NCBI GenBank assembly: GCA_016584305.1 | Contig: JACEEZ010003588.1 | Location: 1-64,000, forward strand | DNA: 64,000 bases | Origin: Chionoecetes opilio | Lineage: Eukaryota > Arthropoda > Malacostraca > Decapoda > Majidae | Reading direction: 5' to 3' | Shown: positions 12,701 to 22,479 of the stretch, in pieces | Layout: every line of letters starts with the position of its first letter | Position numbering within the stretch: position 1 is the stretch's first letter | Translations under genes and position numbers: made by a program | The notes under the pieces: model-generated | Told to the model about the DNA's origin: nothing | The model's input: only the letters and a program-made list of their open reading frames with translations | Database searches by the model: none

Positions 12701-13012
12701 TAAAAATGCACGACCTACCACGTATGCATCTGGGCTGTATGATGATGTTGTGGTGGCCCCAAGCTTGGGGCCGCACACCTGGCTAGTTACCCCTAAAGGT
12801 CAAGCCAACACCTGGCGTGGACCTGACTCGCTCGTGACCCAAATTCCTCCCGCACCTCCGTTGTTGGGTACCCGCCCTGGCTTCCTAGACCAGCTTCTGG
12901 CAGTTACCTACCTACCACCACAGTGAGAGGACACCACTCCTCCTCTCTCTGTTCCTCGTGGCATTCCTCCGCTGTACCTACATATTCCCGCCGAAATTAT
13001 TAGTTTTAGTGT

Positions 13013-13538
13013 TGATTAGTTCATGACAGACTTGTAACTTGTGTTATGTTATCAGGGTTTTGGTCCTGGTAGTGGAGCGGAGTGGTGAGACACCGGCTTG
13101 TGGCACACGTGGTCCATGTTGGGTGTTGGGACCAGCTGAGTGACAGCAGATGGTGACCAGCTTGGACACCAGTATATAGAGCTAAGGCCCTATTATAGCT
13201 CCGTTGTTTATTTATGTAGATAGGTATAGTACCTAATAACTGAGTACGTATTGGAACTTTTGTAACTGTGTTAAGCCCGGATGAGAAGTTAGTCGTTTCG
13301 GGTATTATTATTATTATTTTCGTGTTTTCGGTGAAACCATAGGAGTTGTGATGTGATTACTGATCGTGATGATTATAAAGAAACCCTATTAACGAGTCGT
13401 TCATTAAGTCCCAGTTATCCTCATATATTCTCTGAATCTTTAGATTTTTTCCCCCACTTATTGTGGGTGGTGGCAGCATAATCTCCAGGTTTGTGGAGCC
13501 CTTCAAATTAACATCTAGCCAAAAGGGGGGGCACTACA
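13013..13538 (+). repeat. LTR-like repeat, right copy
   Basis: Starts TGATTAGTTC and ends GGCACTACA like the left copy. Contains a 39-base block (about 13,371-13,409) that the left copy lacks; the length difference between copies (526 against 487) equals this block. Confidence 0.7.
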
Positions 13539-13799
13539 CATATTTTACTGATATTAGAGTATCACTTTATATTCACAAGATTTATGTACAGAAGCAAAAC
13601 AAATTTTCAAACACGGTTACATAATCACCAAAAACCTTTGTACAATATTGTAACTACACATGATATAAACTTGACATAAAATTATATGTCCAATAGCAGA
13701 CATTACCTGAACAATGGTTATAAACAGTAGCAGTTGAATGGCAAAATTAAGAACTTTGCATAACAGTGGAAATTTATCAAAAACATTATTATAGTACTA
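13539..13799. other. Spacer
   Basis: AT-rich, nothing recognised. Confidence 0.4.
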
Positions 13800-14215
13800 C
13801 AGGTTGAAGTTCCCAAACTCGGCATCCCAAGACTCGGCAACACCCAAAACCCTGGGCGTAGTTGACGGGTCGGCCGCTAGGTGTCACCACACTAGGCCGC
13901 TTGGTTTCTCCCGCCGATTTATTTGTTGTTATTGTTCAGTGGTGTTGTGACTGTAGAGTTGTGTACACTGTTATTTTGTGTACTTCTACAGGTCTGTTAT
14001 TGGTATTATGGCTCCCAAACGTCCAAGAACACCTACTGGTGGAAGTGAAAAGAAAAGGAAGAACAATGTGTTAACTATTTCTGAGAAAATTGACCTTTTG
14101 AAGAAGTTGGATGGCTTTTTTTCCCCTTAATATATCTACGTTCTAAAAGTCGGAAAATTCCATTACTCGGCTCGGCGCTGGTCCCGAGGTTGCCGAGTTT
14201 GGGAACTTCAACCTG
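13800..14215 (+). mobile_element. Internally deleted Tigger-type transposon
   Basis: Perfect-looking inverted termini CAGGTTGAAGTTCCCAAACT (13,800) and its complement ending at 14,215, flanked by TA. It retains the 5' UTR and the first codons of the transposase, then jumps to the 3' end: a classic internal-deletion derivative. Confidence 0.85.
14008..14130 (+). pseudogene. N-terminal stub of Tigger/pogo transposase
   Basis: Forty codons starting MAPKRPRTPTGGSEKKRKN and continuing LTISEKIDLLKKLDG before the deletion adds FFSP and a stop. The basic start followed by the first helix of a Psq/CENP-B-type helix-turn-helix is characteristic of Tigger transposases, where it binds the element ends. 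The rest of the DNA-binding region and the DDE domain are gone. Confidence 0.8.
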
Positions 14216-14410
14216 TATAGCCAAAACAGTTTACAACATCTTCATAGTCTAGGTCAGGGGTCCTCAAACTTTTCAGTTCATCGACCTCTTCAGGGAGTCC
14301 CTGTTTGATTATTGACCCCTAAAAATTTATGACAACTTCACAAAATACACAAACATATAAAATTCATGACTAGCATGAATTTTATATTATATATTTTTAA
14401 TAAAATATTG

Positions 14411-14411
<1 letters not shown>

Positions 14412-14506
<95 letters not shown>
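14412..14506. repeat. (TA)n microsatellite
   Basis: About 47 TA units. The apparent open frame through it is an artefact. Confidence 0.95.
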
Positions 14507-14507
<1 letters not shown>

Positions 14508-14627
14508 AATTGATTCGGAATTGAACTCGGAACACCGAGCTTCCCACTTGCAGGCGCTAACCATTCGGATATGTCAAATGTTTGATCGACCTCCAGTAGA
14601 CTCTGTTATTCATCAACCATCAACAAT

Positions 14628-16076
14628 GATAGTGAACAGATGTTTAGCAGAAAGGATGATGAGAAACTCAAAGATATTGTGATAACTAGAGAAAAGGTAG
14701 AAGGTATAGATAGAATGATAGAATTTTAAGTCACCAGGATCAGACAAAGTTAATCCCAGGGTATTAAAAGAATGCAAAGAGGTTGTTAGTCAGTCGTTAG
14801 TGCATATTTTTAAGAAATTGGTTGATATAGGGGAGGTGCCATTAATGTGGAGGAAAGGAAATGTTAAGTTAAGTCGTAGTTCCCATATTTAAGACCGGTG
14901 ATAGAGGATTAATGTCTAAATCTGAAATGGTAGTGGATACCAGTACAGTCAAACCTCGATATAACGGACTAAAGGGGGGGAGGAGTGGTCCGTTAAAGCC
15001 GATTGTCCGTTATAGCGAGGGTATTTTTCCAGGGGTGGAAAAATATATGAAAAAACGGAAAAATTGTGAAATAAATGAGAAATAATCACAAACACAACCA
15101 GACTGTGTAGCTATGTTGGGAGGTAAACAGTGACTGGCACTACATGCTGAATTTGGTCCGCTCCTACACGTGAAATAAATGAGAAATAATCACAAACACA
15201 ATCAGACCGTGTAGCTTGTCAAGTTCAAGCTCTAATGAAAGGTAAACAAATTACTACGAACCAGGTTCAGCCGTGGCTTCCAAAGGTATTGCTTATTATC
15301 ATGACTAATGCTCATCATTATATATATTACATGGTTGTGAAGTGCAGTTCTATACACGTGTCACTATTTAGGTCAGTGTAGCACTGCGTGTCACCTTAGA
15401 TAAGGGTGATTTAGGGTGCTGAGGTGACAGGGAGACGTAGCAATGGCCACGCCATAACACTAATAGTCACTATTTTAAACAATACACACCTTCTACCACT
15501 AAATCACTAGCAACACAGGCTCCTTCCTTATATATCTTAATGTGATACACCAAAACTCCTTAAAACCCAAGCATTCCAAAGTAAAATGAGAAAATAATAC
15601 AATTATGTTGAGTTGACAATTAGAGCGGCGATAAGTCACGCAAATGGAGTCCGTTGCATCCGAAGTCCGTTACATCGAGGTCCGTTATATCGAGGTTTGA
15701 CTGTACTTAGATATGATACATGATGGTTATATAGGTTATATATAATAGTGATGTAGTAAACATTTGACATGGCTGCGAGAGGTCTTGCAAGATTTTGTTG
15801 CTGGGTAGAACAAGAAGTAACGGATTCAAGCTGGAAAAACGTAGATTTAAAAAGGAAATATGGAAAAACTAGTTACCAAATAGGGTAGTAAATTATTGGA
15901 ATGGACTCAGTCGTCGGGTAGTTAGTGCGGAGTCAATGGGGGAGCTTTAAAAGGAGGCTAGATAATTTCATGGATGGAGATGAAAGGTGGATGTAGGTAG
16001 TGTTAAGTAACAAACAGGAACTACCCTGTGTAGGTCTCACGGCTTCTTGTAGTTTCCTTATTTTCTTATGTTCTTC
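14628..16076 (+). mobile_element. CR1 LINE, interrupted and internally deleted
   Basis: 14,628-14,945 matches the linker and RT start of CR1 ORF2 (RILKECKEVVSQSLVHIFKK region, frame broken). A pogo-like MITE occupies 14,946-15,703. The 3' end of the element resumes at about 15,780 and reaches the terminal TTATTTTCTTATGTTCTTC at 16,056-16,076. The middle of ORF2 is missing. Confidence 0.85.
14946..15703. mobile_element. Pogo/Tigger-like MITE, CAGTCAAACCTC family, copy 2
   Basis: Termini CAGTCAAACCTCGATATAAC and TATCGAGGTTTGACTG with flanking TA. Inserted in a CR1 copy, so younger than it. Cleaner than copy 1, lacking its internal TA and A expansions. Confidence 0.9.
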
Positions 16077-16183
16077 TGTAACCCCTTTCGGACTCCAAAG
16101 GCATTCCTCGATCTCCTGGAAAATCTTATCGACCCCTGAAGGTCGATATTGACCACTTTGAGGAACCCTAGTTCCTCTAAAGC

Positions 16184-17426
16184 TCAATTTATTGAGTTTT
16201 TATAGGAAAGTTTATGAGATGGCAGATAATGATAAGGATTATGATATAATATACTTGGACTTTAGTAAGGCATTTGACAAAGTACCACACGAGCGACTCT
16301 TAAATAAGGTTAAGGCTCATGGAATAGATGGGAAGGTTCTTCATTGGATCAGAGCTTGGTTAAGTAATGGGCAACAAAGGGTTACAATTAATGGTTCTAA
16401 ATCTGAATGGGGACAGGTGACAAGTAGAGTTCCACAAGGGTCTGTTTTGGGTCCATTACTATTTTTTATTTACATCAACGACTTGAATAGTGGGATTAGC
16501 AGTGATATCAGCAAGTTTGCTGATGATACTAAGGTAGGTAGGATTATTGGATGTAGACCATAGGATTATAATATGATGTAAACATATTGCAGGGAGACTT
16601 AGATAAACTTAATGAGTGGGCAGTCAGATGGCAGATGGAATTTAATATTGGTAAGTGCAGGGTTATGAATGTTGGTAGAAAGAACCCTGGTAATAGATAC
16701 ACCATACGCAATGTATCGCTGAAAAGATCCCAAGGTGAAACAGATCTTGGAGTGAGGGTGAGCCCAGCCCTCCGACCTAGGAAACAATGTATTGAAGCTA
16801 GAAATAGAGCTAATACAGTGTTAGGATTCATTACCAGAAGTGTTAAAAGTAGAAGTGCGGAAGTTATTCTAAAGCTTTATCTGGCTCTAGTCAGACTTCA
16901 CCTAGACTATGCGGTTCAGTTTTGGTCTCCACATTACAGGATGGATATAGCCTTGTTAGAATCAGTGCAGAGAAGGATGACCAAAATGATACAAGGGATG
17001 CGTAACTTTAGTTATGAGAAGAGATTGAAGTTATTAAAGTTACACTCACTCGAGAGACGCAGAGTAAGGGGCGATCTGATAGAAGTTTTTAAGTGGATAA
17101 AGGGATTTAATAAAGGAGAGGTAGGAAAAGTTCTTACGGCTTTTAACCAGGGTAGAACAAGAAGTAATGGATTCAAGCTGGAAAGGCGTAGATTTAGAAA
17201 GGAAATAGGGAAAAACTGGTTCACAAATAGGGTGGTGAATAAATGGAATGGACTCAGTAGACAGGTAGTTAGTGCGGAGTCATTGGGGAGCTTTAAAGAG
17301 GGGCTGGACAAGTTCATGGATGGGGATGGAAGGTGGATGTAGGTAGTGTTAGGTGACAGGAACTACCACGTGTGGGCCTCACGGCCTCTTGTAGCTTCCT
17401 TATTTTCTTATGTTCTTATGTTCTAG
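16184..17426 (+). mobile_element. CR1 LINE 3' half (RT to 3' terminus)
   Basis: Plus-strand CR1 starting in the RT fingers (FYRKVYEMADNDKDYD), then DFSKAFDKVPHERLL, VPQGSVLGPLLF and KFADDTKVG. A frame change near 16,560-16,587 separates two open blocks (16,192-16,563 and 16,587-17,342). The second carries the thumb and basic tail to a natural stop, followed by the 3' UTR with two TTCTTATG units at 17,405-17,425. One of the youngest-looking CR1 pieces here, but 5'-truncated and frameshifted. Confidence 0.92.
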
Positions 17427-17531
17427 TCGAGGTGCTTTCATTTGTGATTGCCTGTTAAATGAGGGAGGATTGTGGTCTGCATACTGTAATGACTTGCTTG
17501 ATATCCTAAGTTAATTGCTGTATAGTAATGT

Positions 17532-17537
17532 TTTATT
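17532..17537 (-). promoter_or_regulatory. Candidate poly(A) signal of the fax-like gene
   Basis: AATAAA on the minus strand about 300 bases past the stop codon at 17,837. The intervening 17,538-17,836 would be 3' UTR. Confidence 0.45.
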
Positions 17538-17836
17538 GATCAATAAAAAAATACTGCCGTGCATTATAAGGCTTGAGCTAAATAGGAATAAAAGTTACAA
17601 AACTTGTATAGAAGCTGGTGCCATGTTCCATGTTTCAGGATCGACTTCTCTGGCAAAGCTTGGTTAGATCTCGATGTTCAGTTGAAAAATATTCAAATCC
17701 ACTAGGATGTGATGCCAACTCATATGATATTAAAAATTATAATTACTTATAACATATAAGTTACTACTTGAATTTTTTGTAAACCAAATATTTTTAAATC
17801 CTACATATACTTGTAGCACATAACTTTTCTTCAACT

Positions 17837-17925
17837 TCATTCTGAGTGGGGAAGAAGATCATCCCAATCAGGGAAGAGTCTCTCTTTCATCCTGAGGCAA
17901 TAGCTGGAAAGGCTTGGGTACACTT
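17837..17925 (-). CDS. fax/FAXC-like gene, terminal coding exon
   Basis: Encodes VYPSLSSYCLRMKERLFPDW then DDLLPHSE and a stop at 17,837-17,839. The aromatic Y-x-x-R-(I/M)-(K/R)-E-(R/K)-x-(F/W)-P-D-W ending is characteristic of the failed-axon-connections (fax/FAXC/CDR-1) family, whose C-terminal GST-like domain finishes this way. Acceptor CACTGGCAG precedes it; the split codon G|AA joins the previous exon without shifting frame. Too short to stand out as an open frame, but splice phase and motif agree. Confidence 0.8.
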
Positions 17926-18137
17926 CTGCCAGTGAAAAGAATAATTTATTTAGAATTTCTTAGTTTTAGTTATGATCTTGTCAGTATTATAAAACTGATG
18001 ATTTATCATTACCTTGAACATAGAAAGTTAAATTTAAAACATCGACATTTAAACATTTAAACAAACAAAACATTTAAAACATAAATTCCCAAATCATATC
18101 CAACATATTCATAGAGGAAACCGCGGACAAGACTAAC

Positions 18138-18254
18138 CTGTGACCAGTGCCTCATAACTGGTGCCTGGGGCATTCCACATGAGCTGTGCTAACTGACCAA
18201 ACACTGCACAATCTGCCCGGCACGGCTCTTCACCACCGAAGAATGATCTGTCAC
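18138..18254 (-). CDS. fax/FAXC-like gene, penultimate exon (GST C-terminal fold)
   Basis: 117-bp exon, phase 1 in and out, with acceptor TTGCCAG and donor GTTAGTC. It encodes DRSFFGGEEPCRADCAVFG then QLAQLMW. The pattern G-D-x-x-F-x-x-G-x-x-P-x-x-x-D-(C/A)-x-(L/V)-F-G-x-L-A-Q is the hallmark of the fax/metaxin-type GST_C domain, where the Asp lies in the conserved N-capping box of GST folds. Family members are intracellular GST-fold proteins; Drosophila fax is linked to axon development. Function here is inferred from family only. Confidence 0.85.
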
Positions 18255-18424
18255 CTGGCAAGATGGAGGTTACATGTGTAAGGTGTATGAGTTTCAATTT
18301 ATTTATTTATTTTTTACAAGAAAGGATAGGACAAGTGAATTTTTTTTTTTAAAGAAGTAACAAAAAGCAGGCTAGCTGCCAGTTCCTATAACTTGGCAGT
18401 AAGAAAATGTAAATAGAAGGGTGG

Positions 18425-19270
18425 GCCACTTTAGTTCGGGAGGTGTCTTGACACTCCTCTTGAAGAAAAAAGTTGTCCTAGGAAGGTGGAAAAATATAAA
18501 ACAGGAAGAGAGTTCCAGAGTTTACCAGTGAAAGGGATGAAAGAGTGAAGATACTTACTGACCCTTGCATTGGTAAGATGGACAGAAGAGGAATGAGTAA
18601 GTTTTGGTAAGTTGAAGAATAGATTTGGGATGATTACAGGCAAAATATAAAGGGCATGAGGTTCAGGAGATGGATGGCTATGGTACCATTTTTGAGCCGC
18701 CTCTCTATCTTGGACAGCACAAGAACAAACTGAGTTAGACGTTAGGAAAGAACAAACAAACTGGACAAATAACAAACTGGACACAAGAACAAACTGGGTT
18801 AGATGCTAGGGAAAGTTCAAGAATGATGACGTGTCACCAAGGTGGTCAAGAATACGGGTAGGGTGCTGCACCAGCTGCTTTAAATCATGAAGGATAGCAA
18901 AGTTAAGGGCTAGTTCATCGAGTTGGTCAGTGAAAGAAGATGATAGCCAGAGCTGGTGGTGAACATTGATATCCCCAAGAATGGAAATTTCTGCAGAAGG
19001 AAAATAGTCAAGATGTGCTTCACTTTGGAAGTTGAATAGTCAAAGAACTTTACATAGTCTGAGGAGTTAGGTAAGAGATATAGAGCACAAATGAATTTAG
19101 TAAGAGAGTGACATTGAAGTCGAAGCAAGATGGTAGAAAATCCTGAAGATTCAAGCCCGTGGGCACGAGAGCAAGGGATGTCATTGTGTACATAGTGGAT
19201 AAAAGGAGCTACTCTTAGATCTTATCATTCAATTGGATATCTGAAAGCAATACATTAGGAAGAGGAGTGG
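18425..19270 (-). mobile_element. LINE fragment in the fax-like intron, internally deleted
   Basis: Minus-strand remnant. Upstream (right) part: endonuclease-domain text in shifting frames, including ISILGDINVHHQLWLSSSFT, which reads as the GDFNxHH motif of an AP-type endonuclease. Left part: SLPSPE-like and FTGKLWNSLP words of the ORF2 C-terminus, 18,431-18,784. The RT domain between them is missing. It sits wholly in the intron between the exons at 18,138-18,254 and 19,359-19,567, in sense orientation with the gene. Confidence 0.7.
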
Positions 19271-19358
19271 CAGGAAATTACTGAAATGTTGATGTGCCAA
19301 CAGCTCCACCTGTATATCACACCATATGCTCGACATTTATTATGAAGATAAATCTTAC

Positions 19359-19567
19359 CCAAAATATCAGCAAGGGTGGCACAATCTTTTTTGCAGATTT
19401 GATATATTTGCTCAGGAGAGTGGCGACCAATACCCTGCTCTTGTGCACGCTTCCTTATCCCATTTTTCATAAAAAATTGAAAAGCTAAACACCTAAATTT
19501 GCCATATGTTTGGGTCTTGAGGAATGTGACACAGCCATCCAACCAGTACCGCCATGCAATGACACAC
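19359..19567 (-). CDS. fax/FAXC-like gene, internal exon
   Basis: 209-bp exon with acceptor CATCCTGCAG and donor GTAAGATT. Encodes WRYWLDGCVTFLKTQ... and then RAQEQGIGRHSPEQIYQICK followed by DCATLADILG. The QGIGRHSxEEI motif is the most recognisable segment of the fax family, between the GST N- and C-type domains. The last codon G|GT is completed by the next exon, giving ADILGDRSFFGG across the junction. The thioredoxin-fold N-terminal half (GST_N type) must lie further right and was not found here. Confidence 0.85.
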
Positions 19568-19707
19568 CTGCAGGATGGGAGAAGTCATCTGTTACGGGTG
19601 AAATAAATAATTTTCAAAATAGAATACATTTTTGAATAACTTACCTGTATCATATACATAGCACTTAGCTGGTCTGGAACAGTTACGAAGAATGTTACAA
19701 CATTTGG

Positions 19708-20078
19708 GAGAGGCGGTGGCCGAGTGGTTAGCATCTTGGAGTGGTGAGCTCGATGTGCCGAGTTCGAATCCTGCCGGGGGCAACTCTTTTGACCATCTTT
19801 AATGCAGTGGATAAGAGCCTGGTAGTTGTAAGCACAAGGTCCCAAGTTCAAGTCCAGCCAGGAGCAACTATTTTTTCCATCGTCGAGTGGCTGAAGATAC
19901 CCACGTGCTGCATGAACCTCACCTTTCCACATGCGGCGGAAGGCCCAGGTGGCAGCATGAGTCTCAGGTCAAACCACAGGTCATCCAAAAACCTCCAAAT
20001 TGTGCAAGGCCAACCAACTGAGCCGTCAAAGAAGAAGAAGAATAGCGTACAGGTGCTACAGGCTCCAACGTAAAAAAA
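19708..20078 (+). mobile_element. Dimeric tRNA-derived SINE, copy 1
   Basis: First tRNA-like unit: A box GTGGCCGAGTGGTTAGC and B box GAGTTCGAATCCTG. Second unit: A-box-like GCAGTGGATAAGAGCC and B box AAGTTCAAGTCCAG. The tail ends GGCTCCAACGTAAAAAAA. A closely related copy is at 44,301-44,771. It lies in the fax-like gene's next upstream intron (or upstream flank). Pol III transcribed by family knowledge. Confidence 0.85.
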
Positions 20079-20246
20079 TGAGAAAAAAAATTGCGCCCCT
20101 GCGTGCCACTGTGTTACCATGCACCGCCACCAGGCAACAGCACCTCCACCTTCTGACCTCCGCCGGCCATCTTGATTTCGTGCTTGAAGAACAGCCCAAC
20201 CCGCCCAGTGCCACATGATGTGGGGAGGTTGGGTAGGTAGCTTAAG

Positions 20247-20335
20247 TTTATGATACAGCTAAGTTATTCAAAAATGTATTATATTTAAAAAATTACATTT
20301 GTTGAAGAAACAATTACCTGTACCATATACTACAT
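20247..20335. repeat. Small imperfect hairpin; one arm repeated at 19,610-19,660
   Basis: TATGATACAGCTAAGTTATT and an inverted counterpart ending ATTACCTGTACCATA surround an AT loop. The same arm occurs inverted at 19,610-19,660. Suggests a small foldback family. Confidence 0.5.
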
Positions 20336-20399
20336 AAGCACTGTGAAAAGTTGTGACACAGAAATGATTAGTTATTCACTTTTTGAAGGAATTGAAATG

Positions 20400-21053
20400 A
20401 ATTCTTACTTCCAAAATACCCAACCTTATACCCGACACTATACCCCAGCTAGCACTAACTAAGGTACTTATCAGATTTATAGGAGGGTTGAAATGGCTTG
20501 GAGGACTTCATCAAATATTCCACGGACAAACAGCGGACCGGCGTGGTGATGGACTGGCGGGAGGTGATTGGTGTCGGATAATACCGGCTTAGGCTTAATG
20601 CCGGGCGAGAAAGTTGCGGTGTTGCTAAGACACTTCCTTGACTTCACCGAAAATTCGGTTATCGTTGATATATACAACTTCTCATCTTAACTAGAGAAGC
20701 TTAGCAAGAGATGAGGACATCTTGTTCTTAAGGGATCCTGGAGTGAACTGAATTCCCTCCCAACCGAGGGCCATGAATACATATTGTTTTGTCTACGTGT
20801 CAAACCCGAGGCGAAATATTATAACGGCTGCTTATATTTGAACCAGTCTTTGCTATGTATTTGCCATGTCCCAATACTTATAGTTTACTTAAATGACCCT
20901 ATTGACCTTTTATACCCTATACCATTATAACTATTGTATTACGTTTCTACTCTCTTCGCTACAGGGAAGCGAACAACACCTTCCTCATTACAAAGGGGGG
21001 AGACAAAACTACCACTATATTTAGGGTGTTATATGTAGTGGATAATTTCAACA
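20400..21053 (-). repeat. Probable BEL/Pao 3' LTR (limits uncertain)
   Basis: Adjacent to the integrase end and homologous in blocks to 5,730-6,791 (ACTAACTAAGGTACTTATC; GGGGGGAGACAAAACTACCA). The upper boundary near 21,053 reads TGTTGAAATTATCC on the minus strand; the lower edge is approximate. Confidence 0.45.
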
Positions 21054-21307
21054 GCTGGGGGCCGGCGAAAAGTGAAGTTCTGCTTCAGGTGATATGACCT
21101 CCACTTATGAGGTTCCTCCAAGTGGTTTTACACTTTCAAGCAGCTTGCCTCCATGGTCGGGAGTCCCCAAAGCTGGTCTGCCAAGAAGCATCCTTAGAGT
21201 CCGCCCTTACCTCTTCAGCTAAATCTAAGGGGATCAAATTATTCACCGTCCACACACATCGTTGTTCCCTTACCAGTAACTCCACTGACCTCACAATCCC
21301 CTATCCA

Positions 21308-22440
21308 TCACTTTGCAATTTTGCTTTTTCTTAGAGGCCATTGTGAATGAGGCATTTCTCCCTTAATAATTACAATGTCTCCCAATTTTATAGGACATTG
21401 ATTTTCTGGCCTTTGAGCCCCATAAAATCTTTCCCTTTGACTCAATAAATAATCTGTACTCCAATGTTTATCCCATGATCTTAAAATCTTACTTAAGGTG
21501 TGGTAGCCTTCCCGGAGGTGTTGGGCCGGGTCATTTATTGTGGGATCTTGTATGTCTTCCCTAGTTTCTAATAAAGGAAAGGGTTCAAGTCTTCTCCCAT
21601 AAATTAAATGTGAGGGAGTAAAAGCTTTTATGTTAACTGTGGAGTCATCTAAATAAGTCAAGGGTCTGTTACTAACTCGGGTCTCAATTTCGGTTACTAT
21701 TGTCTTTAGTTCCTCTAGGCCTATCTTTGTTGTGGTTTTCCTAAGACAAGACTTAACTATGCCAATTATTCTTTCTGTTAAGCCATTTTGCCAAGGAGCT
21801 CTTGGGGTAATAAAGGTCCATGAGCATTTCCTCAACTCTAAGATCTTTGTACTGATGCATGATTTAAGATTTCTAACAATATGGTGGAGGCTTCTATGAA
21901 GTTAGTAGCATTATCGCTAATTAACCGCCGAGGACACGACCGCCGGAACACTTGAATAAAGGTTTCGGCACTTAACTCTTCAGCTATTTCTAAATGAATA
22001 GCCCTGGTAAAGGTACAAGTGAATAAGCTGACATATATTTTTTTGTGGGAAAAGTTGTCTCCTGTAATTATTATTGCCCCTGTATAGTCGACACCAGTGA
22101 CCTCAAATGGTTTTAAGAGTTTTACTCGATCAGCGGAAAGTTTAGGGGGCCTTGGATAGGTGATTAGTCTACCTTCTTATCTCTTGCATTTGATATAAGA
22201 TTTGAGGTAATATTTGACTGCCTGTCTACCTGGTGGTATCCAAAATTGCCTCCTGATATAGGCTAATGTGTCAGCCATTCCATCATGTAACGAGCTCCTA
22301 TGAGATTCATCCACCAATAATTTAGTAAGATGGTGGTGTTTGGGAATTAGTATGGGATGGCAGGTGGTATTTGGAAGATCAGCATTCAAAATTAGTCCTC
22401 GACACCTAATTATACCCTCATTATCTAGGTATAGACCGAC
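21308..22440 (-). pseudogene. BEL/Pao integrase and C-terminal region
   Basis: Minus-strand pol 3' part. Right portion (22,177-22,389): H-x-x-x-x-x-L-x-x-x-H zinc-binding start and ADTLAYIRRQFWIPPGRQAV with a following K-C, as in BEL/Pao integrase zinc-binding domains. Middle (22,130-21,840): broken core. Left (21,308-21,835): TFITPRAPWQNGLTERIIG, carrying the last catalytic Glu context, and the C-terminal tail with KLGDIVIIK. Integrase inserts element cDNA into chromosomes. This copy is frameshifted and 5'-truncated near 22.44 kb. Confidence 0.85.
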
Positions 22441-22479
22441 AAAGATAAAGACCCTTCATGAGGAACTTTATCAAATGCC

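Larger units (their letters stand above)
11208..13012. mobile_element. Non-coding interior of a probable LTR pair
   Basis: No gag or pol frame is visible between the two LTR-like copies, so if they are one element it is non-autonomous (LARD/TRIM-like). Contents seen: short imperfect GTGGATGTGG repeats (11,390-11,550), a GGTTAGGTTAGGGTAA stretch (11,620), the second 80-bp repeat (12,477-12,553), and a Tigger-like end at 12,554. Confidence 0.45.
14255..16171. mobile_element. hAT-like element split by a CR1 insertion
   Basis: Left end CAGGGGTCCTCAAACTTTTC (14,255) and right end TTTGAGGAACCCTAG (to 16,171) are the inverted termini of a common hAT MITE type, with matching subterminal TCGACC words. 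Hosted between them is a CR1 fragment (14,628-16,076), itself carrying a pogo-like MITE. An 8-bp target duplication is not evident. Confidence 0.6.

Noticed and set aside
19592..19700. Possible upstream fax-like exon ending GATACAG|GTAAGT
   Set aside because: No frame fits the family and phase, and the same sequence recurs inverted at 20,247-20,335, so it is a repeat arm.
19708..19800. Functional tRNA gene
   Set aside because: A and B boxes are present but the acceptor stem does not close and the sequence continues as a SINE.
19740..20220. Open frames across the SINE
   Set aside because: Pol III-type non-coding element; frames not conserved in copy 2.
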